Shown here piece after piece: positions 13,932-20,780 of a stretch of 38,823 bases of DNA (positions are counted from its first letter, which is position 1; every line of letters starts with the position of its first letter). The DNA is from Pseudonocardia humida. GTDB lineage: Bacteria > Actinomycetota > Actinomycetes > Mycobacteriales > Pseudonocardiaceae. The stretch is taken from contig NZ_JAGSOV010000096.1 in assembly GCF_023898865.1 (NCBI RefSeq), forward strand, positions 1 through 38,823, given 5' to 3'. The position numbers were made by a program, and so were the translations under genes. The notes under the pieces are model-generated. The model saw nothing but the letters and a program-made list of their open reading frames with translations, ran no database searches and was not told where the DNA came from.

Positions 13932-15895
13932 GCCTTCGCTCCCTTGTCGAGGCTCTGGTCGGCGCGGTGGCCGCCGATCTCCTCGCCGGTGTAGTACTTC
14001 TTCAGCTCGTCGAGCTCGAACAGGTCGAGCAGCTCGGGTCGCATCGGGATCTGCTCCTGGCGCACCAGCTCGACGTTGTCCTCGCCCAGCGCGGACAGCA
14101 CCAGCAGCACGTGGCGCCAGTCGGAGTCCATCACCGGGAAGTCGTCGCGGGTGTGCCCGCCCCGGCTCTCCTGGCGCTCCAGCGCCGCCTTGGCCACGCA
14201 GAGCGAGACCAGCAGCATGTTGCGCAGGTCGAGGGCGAGGTGCCAGCCGGGGTTGAACTGCCGGTGCCCGACGACCGAGACGGTCCTGGTGCGCACCGCG
14301 AGGTCCTGCAGCGCCTTGAGCGCCTGCTCCATCTCGTCGGCCTTGCGGATGATGCCCACCAGGTCGTTCATCGTCTTCTGCAGCTCCAGCTGCACGACGA
14401 ACGGGTTCTCGCCGCCCTCGGTGGCGCTGGAGAACGGCAGTAGCGCGCGCTTGACCGCCTCCTCGACGTCGGCCTCGGCGATCGCCGGGCGGACGCCGTC
14501 GAGCGCGTCGACGTAGGCCGCCGCGCCCGCGCCGGAGCGCCGGCCGAAGACCAGCAGGTCCGACAGCGAGTTGCCGCCCAGCCGGTTGGAGCCGTGCATG
14601 CCGCCGGCCACCTCACCGGCGGCGAACAGCCCCGGCACGACCGACATCGCGGTGTCGGGGTCGACCTCGACGCCACCCATCACGTAGTGGCAGGTGGGCC
14701 CGACCTCCATCGGCTCCTTGGTGATGTCGACGTCGGCCAGCTCCTTGAACTGGTGGTACATCGACGGCAGCCGCTTCTGGATCTCCTCCGGCGACAGCCG
14801 GGAGGCGATGTCGAGGAACACGCCGCCGTGCGGGCTGCCCCGACCGGCCTTCACCTCGGAGTTGATGGCCCGGGCGACCTCGTCGCGCGGCAGCAGCTCC
14901 GGCGGGCGCCGGTTGTTGTCCGCGTCGGTGTACCAGCGGTCGCCCTCCTCCTCGGTGGTGGCGTACTGCTCCTTGAACACGTCCGGGATGTACTCGAACA
15001 TGAACCGCTTGCCCTCGGAGTTGCGCAGCACCCCGCCGTCACCGCGGACCGACTCGGTGACCAGGATCCCCTTCACCGACGGCGGCCAGACCATGCCCGT
15101 CGGGTGGAACTGCAGGAACTCCATGTTGATCAGGGTCGCGCCCGCGCGCAGGGCCAGCGCGTGCCCGTCGCCGGTGTACTCCCAGGAGTTCGAGGTGACC
15201 TGGTAGCTCTTGCCCACCCCGCCGGTGGCCAGCACGATCGCCGGCGCGTCGAACCGGACGAACCTGCCGGAGTCGCGGTAGTAGGCGATGCAGCCCGCGA
15301 TGCGGCCGTCGGTCTTGAACAGCTCGGTGACCGTGGTCTCGTGGAAGACCCGGATGTGGGACTCGTAGTCGCCGGTGGCCCTGAAGTCGTCCTGCTGCAG
15401 CGAGACGATCTTCTGCTGCAGCGTGCGGATCATCTCCAGGCCGGTGCGGTCGCCGACGTGGGCCAGCCGCGGGTAGGTGTGCCCGCCGAAGTTGCGCTGG
15501 CTGATCTTGCCGTCCTTGGTGCGGTCGAACAGCGCGCCGTAGGTCTCCAGCTCCCAGACGCGGTCCGGGGCCTCCTTGGCGTGCAGCTCGGCCATGCGCC
15601 AGTTGTTGAGGAACTTGCCCCCGCGCATCGTGTCGCGGTAGTGGACCTGCCAGTTGTCGTTGGGGTTGACGTTCCCCATGGCGGCCGCGCAGCCGCCCTC
15701 CGCCATCACCGTGTGCGCCTTGCCGAACAGCGACTTGGAGATGACGGCGACCCGCTTGCCCTGCTGGCGGGCCTCGATGGCGGCGCGCAGGCCGGCGCCG
15801 CCCGCGCCGATCACCACCACGTCGAAGTCGTGCCGCTCGATCTCCTCGGCGGCGGCGTCCGCCGCGACGGCGGTGTCCTCGATCGGATCAGTCAT
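13928..15895 (-). CDS. sdhA: Succinate dehydrogenase/fumarate reductase flavoprotein subunit
   Basis: 655-residue FAD-binding catalytic subunit. The Rossmann motif is VVIGAGGAGLRAAIEA near residues 27-42. His61 in KAHTVMAEGG is at the position that binds FAD covalently in this family. Substrate-site segments include HPTG, RGDGGVLRN and the C-terminal RLGGNSLSDLLVFGRRSG that closes the FAD site. The ATG at 15895 lies 6 bases after the sdhC stop, and the gene is coupled to sdhB by a 4-base overlap. It oxidises succinate (or reduces fumarate) at the cytoplasmic face. Length and gene order are those of the actinobacterial Sdh1 complex (Rv0248c). Confidence 0.96.
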   Translation of the reverse strand: MTDPIEDTAVAADAAAEEIERHDFDVVVIGAGGAGLRAAIEARQQGKRVAVISKSLFGKAHTVMAEGGCAAAMGNVNPNDNWQVHYRDTMRGGKFLNNWRMAELHAKEAPDRVWELETYGALFDRTKDGKISQRNFGGHTYPRLAHVGDRTGLEMIRTLQQKIVSLQQDDFRATGDYESHIRVFHETTVTELFKTDGRIAGCIAYYRDSGRFVRFDAPAIVLATGGVGKSYQVTSNSWEYTGDGHALALRAGATLINMEFLQFHPTGMVWPPSVKGILVTESVRGDGGVLRNSEGKRFMFEYIPDVFKEQYATTEEEGDRWYTDADNNRRPPELLPRDEVARAINSEVKAGRGSPHGGVFLDIASRLSPEEIQKRLPSMYHQFKELADVDITKEPMEVGPTCHYVMGGVEVDPDTAMSVVPGLFAAGEVAGGMHGSNRLGGNSLSDLLVFGRRSGAGAAAYVDALDGVRPAIAEADVEEAVKRALLPFSSATEGGENPFVVQLELQKTMNDLVGIIRKADEMEQALKALQDLAVRTRTVSVVGHRQFNPGWHLALDLRNMLLVSLCVAKAALERQESRGGHTRDDFPVMDSDWRHVLLVLSALGEDNVELVRQEQIPMRPELLDLFELDELKKYYTGEEIGGHRADQSLDKGAKA

Positions 15896-15901
15896 GTCAG
15901 A

Positions 15902-16702
15902 TCACCCCACGATCCGCAGGTCGGAGATCCACCCGGCCGAGACGGCCATGACGTAGAAGTCCGTGAAGGCCAGTGTCGCCAGTGTGATCCAGGCGTACTG
16001 CATGTGCTTGGTGTTCAGGCGGGAGACGAAGCCCCACAGCTTGTAGCGGACCGGGTGCTTGGAGAAGTGGTTGAGCCGCCCGCCGATGATGCTGCGGCAG
16101 GAGTGGCACGACAGCGAGTACCCCCACAGGAACACCACGTTGACCACCAGGATGATGTTGCCCAGGCCCAGCCCGAAGCTGCCGTCGGCCTTGGTGAACG
16201 ACAGGATCGCGTCGTAGGTGTTCAGCAGCGCGATGGCCGTGGCGATGTAGAAGAAGTACCGGTGCAGGTTCTGCATGATCAGCGGGAACCGTGTCTCACC
16301 GGTGTACTTGGCGTGCGGCTCGGCCACGGCGCAGGCAGGCGGCGACAGCCAGAAGGCCCGGTAGTAGGCCTTGCGGTAGTAGTAGCAGGTCAGCCGGAAC
16401 AGCAGCAGGAACGGCAGCGAGACCGCCGCGTAGGGCAGCCACCAGACGTCGGGCAGGAACTGCCCGAGGTGCGACGCCTCGGGCACGCAGCCCACCGAGA
16501 CGCACGGCGAGTAGAACGGCGTCAGGTAGTTGTACTCGGCGACGTAGTAGTACTCCTGCATGAACGACCGCACGGTGGCGTAGGCGACCCACGCGGTGAA
16601 GGCGATGAAGGTGGCCAGCGGCGGCAACCACCACCGGTCCGTGCGGAGCGTCCGCGCCGCGATCTGCGCCCGGGCGGCGGACGCGTCTGTGGTGGAGGAC
16701 AC
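15902..16702 (-). CDS. sdhC: Sdh1-type succinate dehydrogenase membrane anchor
   Basis: 266-residue membrane subunit with five hydrophobic helices, near FIAFTAWVAYATVRSF, AVSLPFLLLFRLTCYY, YFFYIATAIALL, IILVVNVVFLWGYSL and YAWITLATLAFTDFYVMAV. It is a single fused anchor instead of separate SdhC and SdhD. Conserved histidines in NLHRYFF, CHSCRS and FSKHPVRY are candidates for heme or quinone contacts. The GTG at 16702 has GAGG about 10 bases upstream. It is the first gene of the sdhCAB operon, with a TAGAGT -10-like hexamer at 16776-16781, and is divergent from the LysR gene. It resembles M. tuberculosis Rv0249c in size and order. Confidence 0.93.
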   Translation of the reverse strand: MSSTTDASAARAQIAARTLRTDRWWLPPLATFIAFTAWVAYATVRSFMQEYYYVAEYNYLTPFYSPCVSVGCVPEASHLGQFLPDVWWLPYAAVSLPFLLLFRLTCYYYRKAYYRAFWLSPPACAVAEPHAKYTGETRFPLIMQNLHRYFFYIATAIALLNTYDAILSFTKADGSFGLGLGNIILVVNVVFLWGYSLSCHSCRSIIGGRLNHFSKHPVRYKLWGFVSRLNTKHMQYAWITLATLAFTDFYVMAVSAGWISDLRIVG

Positions 16703-16775
16703 GTCAGAGAACCTCGTTCTTGTGGCCCGGCGCCGGTCTGTGCCCCGACTGGCCGGGTGTTTCGATTGTGGGCGG

Positions 16776-16781
16776 ACTCTA
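16776..16781 (-). promoter_or_regulatory. -10 element of probable sdhCAB promoter
   Basis: TAGAGT on the minus strand, about 67 bases upstream of the sdhC GTG after allowing for the start site. No clear -35 is seen; activation by a regulator is possible. Confidence 0.35.
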
Positions 16782-16935
16782 CGACCAGCGCGACCGATCC
16801 GCGGGGCGGGGCCGAGCAGCGGGCCGGCGGGCGGATCGCCGGCGCCCGCCCTGGTCAGAGGCGTGCGTGCCCGGCTGTCACCACTCGTGGGGCCAGCGTG
16901 GGGCGAGCATGACGGCTGAGCGCCGAACCGTCCAA

Positions 16936-16969
16936 TGCATCGGATGGGCTTCCTCGATGCACGTAAGCT
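16936..16969 (+). promoter_or_regulatory. LysR leaderless promoter with TGCATCG-N12-CGATGCA dyad
   Basis: TGCATCG (16936-16942) and CGATGCA (16955-16961) form a 7-bp inverted repeat with a 12-base spacer, directly upstream of TAAGCT (16964-16969). TAAGCT followed by 6 bases leads to the GTG at 16976. The dyad covers the -35 zone and is a typical place for LysR autorepression. Confidence 0.5.
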
Positions 16970-16975
16970 ATGGCG

Positions 16976-17920
16976 GTGACGCTACAGCAGCTCGCGTACT
17001 TCGTCGCCGTGGCCGACGTGCGCAGCTTCACTCGCGCCGCCGACCTGGTCGGGGTTGCGCAACCCACCTTGTCGAGGCAGCTCAGGGCCCTGGAGGACGA
17101 GCTGGGCGCGCCGCTGGTCGACCGCGGTGGCCGCAACGGGCCGGTGCTGACCCCCGCCGGGGAGGCCGTGCTCCCGCTCGCCCGGCGGATGCTGGCCGAC
17201 GCCGACAGCGCCCGCACCGCGGTCGCCGAGATCGTCGGCCTGCGCGGCGGGCGGGTGCGGGTGGGCGCCACCCCGTCGCTGTGCATCGGCGTGCTGGCCG
17301 ACGTGCTGCGCGTCTTCCACGCCCAGCACCCCGGGATCTCCCTGGAGCTGGTCGAGGACGGTTCGCCGCCGCTGGTGCGCACCCTCTCGCGCGGCGAGCT
17401 GGACATCGCCCTGGTGATCGTGCCCCCCGGCGGGGTCGATCCCGCCCTGCACATCACGCCGCTGCTGCGCGAGCGCCTGTCGGTGGCCTCCCCCGCCACC
17501 CAACCCCCACCCTCGGGACGCGGCTCGCTGACCGTGCGCGAGCTGGCCCGCCGCCAGCTCGTGGTGCCGCGCCAGGGCTACGACCTGCGCGAAGTGGTGC
17601 AACGCGCGTTCGCCGACGCCGACGTGGCGCCCCGGTACGCCGTGCAGGGCGGGGAGATGGACGCGGTGCTGCGCCTGGTGGAGGCGGGCACCGGGGTGGC
17701 CGTCGTACCCGACCTGGTGTTCGTCGGCCGCCCCCGCCTGCGCCGCACCGTGCTCACGCCCGCGCTGTACCGGACCGTCGCGCTGGCCCGCCGGGCCGAC
17801 CTGAAGCCGACGCACGCGGTGCGGGCCTTCCAGGAGACCCTGCTGTCGTTCCTGGCCGAGCTCTCGGCCGGCAGCGGGCTCCCCGGCGACGTCCAGGTGC
17901 TGCACCGTCCTGATCACTGA
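16976..17920 (+). CDS. LysR-family transcriptional regulator
   Basis: 314 residues with an N-terminal winged helix-turn-helix (LQQLAYFVAVADVRSFTRAA, then GVAQPTLSRQLRALEDELG) and a two-lobed effector-binding domain from about residue 88. An ATG at 16970 is two codons upstream in frame, but GTG 16976 is preferred because TAAGCT ends 6 bases before it. This fits a leaderless start and the usual M-x-LxQL beginning of the family. It is divergent from sdhCAB and carries a dyad in its promoter, so it may regulate itself and perhaps sdh; the effector is unknown. It converges on recX. Confidence 0.93.
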   Translation: MTLQQLAYFVAVADVRSFTRAADLVGVAQPTLSRQLRALEDELGAPLVDRGGRNGPVLTPAGEAVLPLARRMLADADSARTAVAEIVGLRGGRVRVGATPSLCIGVLADVLRVFHAQHPGISLELVEDGSPPLVRTLSRGELDIALVIVPPGGVDPALHITPLLRERLSVASPATQPPPSGRGSLTVRELARRQLVVPRQGYDLREVVQRAFADADVAPRYAVQGGEMDAVLRLVEAGTGVAVVPDLVFVGRPRLRRTVLTPALYRTVALARRADLKPTHAVRAFQETLLSFLAELSAGSGLPGDVQVLHRPDH

Positions 17921-17931
17921 GTCTCCGCGCA

Positions 17932-17948
17932 GCTCACCGGGGGTGAGC
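17932..17948. terminator. Weak hairpin between LysR gene and recX
   Basis: GCTCAC (17932-17937) and GTGAGC (17943-17948) form a 6-bp stem with a 5-base loop, 11 bases after the LysR stop. The remaining bases to 18010 show no coding feature. Confidence 0.4.
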
Positions 17949-18010
17949 GACCCCTCAGCCCACGTCGGCCCGACACCGCCACGGACCAGAGGCGAGGCTG
18001 GGGGTTGCGC

Positions 18011-19291
18011 TCAGTCCTCGGGCGGGGGCTCGTCGCCGAACTCCTCGTCGGCGCCGTGCTCGGCCATGGCCGCGCGCACCACGCCGTACGCGACACCGGC
18101 GCCGTAGCCCTTGCGGGCGAGCATGCCGACCAGGCGGCGGATGGCCGCGGTGCGGTCGTCGGGGCCGGCCAGCGTCATCGTGCGGAGCTTCTTGTCGACG
18201 AGCTGGCGGGCGCGCTGCTCCTCGGCTTCGCCGTCGACCTCGGCGAGGGCCTCTCCCGCGATCTCGTCGTCGACGCCCTTGCGGCGCAGCTCGGCGGCGA
18301 TCGCCCGGCGACCGAGCCCGCGGTAGCGGTGCCGGGAGCGCACCCACTGGCCGGCGAAGGCGGTGTCGTCGATGAGCCCGACCTCGTCGAAGCGCCCGAG
18401 CACCTGCTCGGCCGCGTCGTCGGGCACGCCCTCGCGGCGCAGGGCCTGGGCCAGCTCGTGGCGCGTGCGGGCGCGGTCGGTGAGCAGCCGCAGGCAGATC
18501 TCCCTGGCCAGGGCGACCGGGTCGGCGTCGGGGTCGGGCGCCGCCGCCCGACCCCGCCCGGCCCCGTCGGATCGGCCGGATCGGCGCCCGGGGCGCCGTG
18601 CCCCGCGCGGCTCCGGGTCGTCGTCGGAGCCGTGGCCGTCGGGGGCGGGCCGGTCGTGGGGTGCGGGCTCGGGAACCGCGCGGTCGGGGGCCGGCCGTGA
18701 CGAGGAGCGGCGTGGCGCGGCCGGCCGCGAACCGGCCTCGTCCGGGGGGTCGGCCCTGCCCGGTGCGCGGCGCTCGCGCGTCTCGGGCGCACCCGGACGC
18801 CCGCGAGCGCCAGCGCGGCGTGCCCCGGTCGCGGAGGTGGTGAGGTCGGCGGTGCGCCCGGACGCCGCCGCGGCCCCGACCTCCGGCGCGTCGAACCCCG
18901 CCACGGGGCCGGCGTCGCGACGGTCGGAGCGCAGCGCGTCGACCGGGACCACCGGCGCGGCCGGTGCGCGGGCCGCGAGGGTGTCGAGCCCGGCGACCCG
19001 GTACCCGTCCCCCTCGGCCCGGTCCGCCGCGGGTGCCGCCGCGCCGCCGCCGACCGCTCCCAGGTCGGCGACCCGGTCGTGGTCGGCGCCCGCGCCGGGC
19101 TCGGAGACGTCGTCGAAGCGCGCGACCCGGGGACCGGGCCGGGCGGGGCCGCCCCCCCCGGGCGCGGGCCGGGGGGGGGGCCGGGGCCGAACTACGCCCC
19201 CGCGGGGCTCGGAGCCGTCGTCGACGCGCGCGCCCCGGGGACCGGGCCGCCCGGACCCGCCCGCGCGGTCGGCGTCCGGGTGGTCGGCCAT
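18011..19291 (-). CDS. recX: RecX regulatory protein with very long disordered N-terminus
   Basis: 426 residues, versus roughly 150-250 for most RecX proteins. The RecX domain occupies about residues 257-426: EICLRLLTDRARTRHELAQAL, VLGRFDEVGLIDDTAFAGQW, RYRGLGRRAIAAELRRKGV and KKLRTM are the three-helix repeats that contact the RecA filament. RecX modulates RecA filaments. Residues 1-256 are Pro/Arg/Ala/Gly-rich and contain a degenerate 36-codon repeat. The ATG at 19291 lies 2 bases after the recA stop, so the genes are co-transcribed and the long N-terminus is probably read. Part of the N-terminal coding DNA (19139-19190) has suspicious C8 and G10 runs, so residues about 35-50 may be wrong. 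Confidence 0.88.
   Translation of the reverse strand: MADHPDADRAGGSGRPGPRGARVDDGSEPRGGVVRPRPPPRPAPGGGGPARPGPRVARFDDVSEPGAGADHDRVADLGAVGGGAAAPAADRAEGDGYRVAGLDTLAARAPAAPVVPVDALRSDRRDAGPVAGFDAPEVGAAAASGRTADLTTSATGARRAGARGRPGAPETRERRAPGRADPPDEAGSRPAAPRRSSSRPAPDRAVPEPAPHDRPAPDGHGSDDDPEPRGARRPGRRSGRSDGAGRGRAAAPDPDADPVALAREICLRLLTDRARTRHELAQALRREGVPDDAAEQVLGRFDEVGLIDDTAFAGQWVRSRHRYRGLGRRAIAAELRRKGVDDEIAGEALAEVDGEAEEQRARQLVDKKLRTMTLAGPDDRTAAIRRLVGMLARKGYGAGVAYGVVRAAMAEHGADEEFGDEPPPED
19097..19249 (-). repeat. Degenerate 108-bp direct repeat in recX 5' region
   Basis: A block of about 45 bases beginning GGGCTCGGAG at 19097 recurs at 19205 with three visible mismatches. The 108-base period is 36 codons. 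It encodes the related peptides GPRVARFDDVSEPG and GPRGARVDDGSEPR. Between the copies lie C8 and G10 runs that look like sequence errors. Confidence 0.6.
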
Positions 19292-19293
19292 GC

Positions 19294-20331
19294 TCAGAAG
19301 TCGACCGGCGTGGGCAGCGGGGCCTCGGCGTCGAGCTGCGCGCCGATCCCGAGCTTCTCCTTGATCTTCTTCTCGATCTCGGCGGCGACGTCGGGGTTCT
19401 CCCGCATGAACTTGCGGGCGTTCTCCTTGCCCTGGCCCATCTGGTCGCCCTCGTAGGTGTACCAGGCACCGGACTTGCGCACGATGCCCTGCTCGACGCC
19501 CACGTCGACCAGCGAGCCCTCCCGGCTGATGCCGACGCCGTAGAGGATGTCGAACTCGGCCTGCTTGAACGGCGGGGCGACCTTGTTCTTCACGACCTTG
19601 ACCCGGGTGCGGTTGCCGACCATGTCGGTGCCGTCCTTGAGGGTCTCGATGCGGCGGATGTCCAGCCGGACCGAGGCGTAGAACTTCAGCGCCTTGCCAC
19701 CGGTCGTGGTCTCCGGGGAGCCGAACATCACGCCGATCTTCTCGCGCAGCTGGTTGATGAAGATCATCGTGGTGCCGGAGTTGCTGAGCGCACCGGTGAT
19801 CTTGCGCAGGGCCTGGCTCATCAGCCGGGCCTGCAGGCCGACGTGGCTGTCGCCCATCTCGCCCTCGATCTCCGCGCGCGGCACCAGCGCGGCCACCGAG
19901 TCGATCACGATGATGTCCAGCGCGCCGGAGCGGATCAGCATGTCGGCGATCTCCAGCGCCTGCTCGCCGGTGTCGGGCTGGGACACCAGCAGGGCGTCGG
20001 TGTCGACGCCGAGCGACTTGGCGTACTCGGGGTCGAGCGCGTGCTCGGCGTCGATGAAGGCCGCGATCCCGCCCGCGGCCTGCGCGTTGGCCACCGCGTG
20101 CAGGGCGACCGTCGTCTTGCCGCTCGACTCGGGGCCGTAGATCTCCACGACCCGGCCGCGGGGCAGCCCGCCCACGCCGAGCGCGACGTCGAGGGCGATG
20201 GAGCCGGTGGGGATGACCCCGATCGGCGGGCGGGTGTCGTCGCCCAGCCGCATCACCGAGCCCTTGCCGTGGTTCTTCTCGATCTGGGCGATGGCGAGTT
20301 CGAGCGCCTTCGCGCGGTCCGGTGCGGTCAT
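19294..20331 (-). CDS. recA: RecA recombinase
   Basis: 345 residues. RecA forms ATP-dependent filaments on single-stranded DNA, promotes strand exchange and triggers LexA self-cleavage. Walker A is GPESSGKTT (66-74) in VVEIYGPESSGKTT; other core segments are IAFIDAEHALDPEYAKSLG, DSVAALVPRAEIEGEMGD and FINQLREKIGVMFG. No intein interrupts it, unlike in M. tuberculosis. The frame is open to 20397, but MTAPDRAKALELAIAQIEKN is the normal beginning, and GGTGGAGA lies 7 bases before the ATG at 20331. Upstream are a ClpR-type promoter and a LexA box. recX follows 2 bases after the stop. Confidence 0.98.
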   Translation of the reverse strand: MTAPDRAKALELAIAQIEKNHGKGSVMRLGDDTRPPIGVIPTGSIALDVALGVGGLPRGRVVEIYGPESSGKTTVALHAVANAQAAGGIAAFIDAEHALDPEYAKSLGVDTDALLVSQPDTGEQALEIADMLIRSGALDIIVIDSVAALVPRAEIEGEMGDSHVGLQARLMSQALRKITGALSNSGTTMIFINQLREKIGVMFGSPETTTGGKALKFYASVRLDIRRIETLKDGTDMVGNRTRVKVVKNKVAPPFKQAEFDILYGVGISREGSLVDVGVEQGIVRKSGAWYTYEGDQMGQGKENARKFMRENPDVAAEIEKKIKEKLGIGAQLDAEAPLPTPVDF

Positions 20332-20380
20332 CGCCGGTCTCCACCTCGTGTGTTCGTGACGGTTCGATCTGTTGGCGCCG

Positions 20381-20403
20381 ACGGTAGGGGGCACCACCGA
20401 CAG
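20381..20403 (-). promoter_or_regulatory. ClpR/RecA-NDp-type promoter of recA
   Basis: On the minus strand TGTCGGTGG is followed by a CTACCGT segment, matching the layout of the LexA-independent, damage-inducible RecA-NDp promoter described in mycobacteria (TTGTCRGTG ... CTANNNT). The predicted start gives a leader of about 43 bases. Confidence 0.65.
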
Positions 20404-20425
20404 TGCGGGCTCGCGGCAGGCGATC

Positions 20426-20453
20426 TGTGGACAACCGGACCCGATGTGGACAA
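20426..20453 (-). promoter_or_regulatory. Two DnaA-box-like sites TTGTCCACA upstream of recA
   Basis: On the minus strand TTGTCCACA occurs at 20453-20445 and 20434-20426, in the same orientation with a period of 19 bases. This 9-mer is the high-GC actinobacterial (Streptomyces) DnaA-box consensus. The pair lies between the LexA box and the ClpR-type promoter. Confidence 0.5.
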
Positions 20454-20461
20454 CAGCGTAG

Positions 20462-20475
20462 CGAACAAGTGTTCG
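20462..20475. promoter_or_regulatory. LexA (SOS) box of recA
   Basis: CGAACAAGTGTTCG contains GAAC-N4-GTTC, the actinobacterial LexA operator, as a perfect dyad. It is about 130 bases upstream of the recA start. A TACGCT hexamer (20460-20455, minus strand) just downstream may be the -10 of the LexA-controlled promoter. Confidence 0.85.
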
Positions 20476-20514
20476 ATCTCGGCACGGGCGCGCCGTGCGG
20501 CTACGATGTCGCGC

Positions 20515-20709
20515 TCAGCGGCGCGCGGGCGGCACGTCGTAGGCCCGGCAGACGACCCGCCAGACCTCCCGCGGCTCGTGCCCCTGTTCCAGCGCCTCGT
20601 CCACCGTCAACCCGCCGAGCTCGGCGAAGACGTGGTCGCGCGCCAGCGAAGCCGCCCGGACGGGGCCGAACTCGTCGTCCATGAGCTCGCGGAAGTAGGT
20701 CAGTCGCAT
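20515..20709 (-). CDS. DUF3046 domain-containing protein
   Basis: 64-residue cytoplasmic protein, MRLTYFRELMDDEFGPVRA at the start, with VFAELGGLTVDEALEQG and EPREVWRVVCRAYDVP further on, as in the DUF3046 family. Function is unknown. Its place immediately upstream of recA is conserved in mycobacteria (Rv2738c). The ATG at 20709 is the family start; TAGCGT ends 7 bases upstream, pointing to a leaderless transcript. The CoA-transferase gene is divergent. Confidence 0.9.
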   Translation of the reverse strand: MRLTYFRELMDDEFGPVRAASLARDHVFAELGGLTVDEALEQGHEPREVWRVVCRAYDVPPARR

Positions 20710-20716
20710 CCCCTCC

Positions 20717-20722
20717 ACGCTA
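20717..20722 (-). promoter_or_regulatory. -10 element of probable leaderless DUF3046 promoter
   Basis: TAGCGT, then 7 bases, then ATG on the minus strand. Confidence 0.5.
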
Positions 20723-20780
20723 GCGCTCCCCAGCGGCCGCGCGACGGGCGAGGATCGGCGCGCACCCTCCGGAGGCCCCC

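Noticed and set aside
14594..16912. 772-codon frame opposite sdhA and sdhC
   Set aside because: Antisense to genes with intact flavin and membrane features; no domain of its own.
19294..20331. RecA intein as in M. tuberculosis
   Set aside because: The 345-residue protein is continuous through all RecA motifs with no insertion.
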